From positions 1-64,000 of the forward strand of contig JADKKF010000009.1 in the NCBI GenBank assembly GCA_016720635.1: a stretch of 64,000 nucleotides of DNA, written 5' to 3'. Every line of letters starts with the position of its first letter. Position 1 is the stretch's first letter. The position numbers were made by a program, and so were the translations under genes. The notes beneath the pieces are model-generated. The model ran no database searches. It had not been told where the DNA came from and worked only from the letters and a program-made list of their open reading frames with translations. This DNA comes from Saprospiraceae bacterium. GTDB lineage: Bacteria; Bacteroidota; Bacteroidia; Chitinophagales; Saprospiraceae. Below, one piece after another: positions 63,661 through 64,000 of the stretch.

Positions 63661-64000
63661 TTACCGAAACTTTGCAAATCTCAGTCGATAGTCCGCATCG
63701 ACTTTTCCGTGCTTTATATTCTCTAGACGGCGATGAATGAGTGTTTTCTTGATGGGCTTAAGATGGTCTGTGAACAAAATGCCTTCAATATGATCGTACT
63801 CGTGTTGTATCACTCTAGCGTTGATACCATCAAAGCTGTCGGTATGCTTCTGAAAGAGCTCATCTAGATATTCTATGACTATTCTGGGTTTTCGCTCCAC
63901 ATCACCTCGAATTTTAGGAATGGAGAGACAACCTTCTTCATATGCCCACAGATCCCCTTCTTGCTCTAATATGGTCGCATTAATGAAGACTTTTTTATAG
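63661..64000 (-). CDS. def: Peptide deformylase, 5' end outside the window
   Basis: On the minus strand the frame runs through the window edge: KVFINATILEQEGDLWAYEE, then GCLSIPKIRGDVERKP and VIQHEYDHIEGILFTDHL. EGCLS and HEYDH give the three metal ligands (Cys, His, His) and the catalytic Glu of deformylase; the GxGLAAxQ motif lies beyond base 64,000. It removes the formyl group from new proteins. Confidence 0.93.
   Translation of the reverse strand, partial: YKKVFINATILEQEGDLWAYEEGCLSIPKIRGDVERKPRIVIEYLDELFQKHTDSFDGINARVIQHEYDHIEGILFTDHLKPIKKTLIHRRLENIKHGKVDADYRLRFAKFR

Overview
The window is AT-rich DNA from a member of the Bacteroidota. A Saprospiria-like organism is my inference, based on two type IX secretion C-terminal sorting domains, a GldM-like cassette gene, a Bacteroidota-type M4 protease, a double-length D-Ala-D-Ala ligase and PorT/OmpA-type barrels. 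It has two very different halves: an accessory cassette array (1 to about 36,213) and ordinary chromosome (about 36,214 to 64,000).

Accessory half. Nearly every gene is on the + strand, is followed within tens of bases by an imperfect palindrome of about 60 or 90-130 bp that opens with TAAC and closes with CGTTA, and is then followed by the next gene. This is the layout of an integron: each unit is a cassette carrying its own attC-like site. About 28 such sites are visible. No integron integrase lies in the window; since all cassettes point right, intI/attI should lie to the left of base 1. Cargo includes phage-defence candidates (a Septu-like PtuA/PtuB pair, an Mrr-nuclease/nSTAND-type NTPase, a TIR-like CAP12-family protein, a large protein with a HEPN-type RNRLEH motif), three toxin-antitoxin cassettes, a GIY-YIG protein, KptA, a class C beta-lactamase-like hydrolase, a CPBP protease, three secreted HExxH peptidases, a cupin lipoprotein and several orphan lipoproteins. 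Seven copies of one roughly 518-bp cassette with no convincing gene are interspersed. Two IS1182-type insertion sequences plus two remnants sit in or against attC left arms.

Many array genes are interrupted by single-base indels, mostly in A-runs. One occurs in the housekeeping gene phoH as well, so consensus errors and true decay must be separated before calling pseudogenes.

Chromosomal half. Left to right: secreted M4 protease (-), phoH and smpB (+), a C1B cysteine peptidase (+), a minus-strand group (lipoprotein, rbfA, FAH-family hydrolase, LOG-family protein, NtrC-type regulator lacking its DNA-binding domain), a TPR-CHAT lipoprotein (+), tandem Ddl and a PASTA protein (+), a flippase-like membrane protein (-), a GH2 beta-mannosidase and two outer-membrane proteins (+), atpD-atpC (-), a beta-helix T9SS cargo protein and a PorT-like barrel (+), and the 3' part of def (-). 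Five intergenic gaps here hold copies of a hairpin-rich repeat ending in GACGCCC that I do not see in the cassette array. No rRNA, tRNA or CRISPR array was found.
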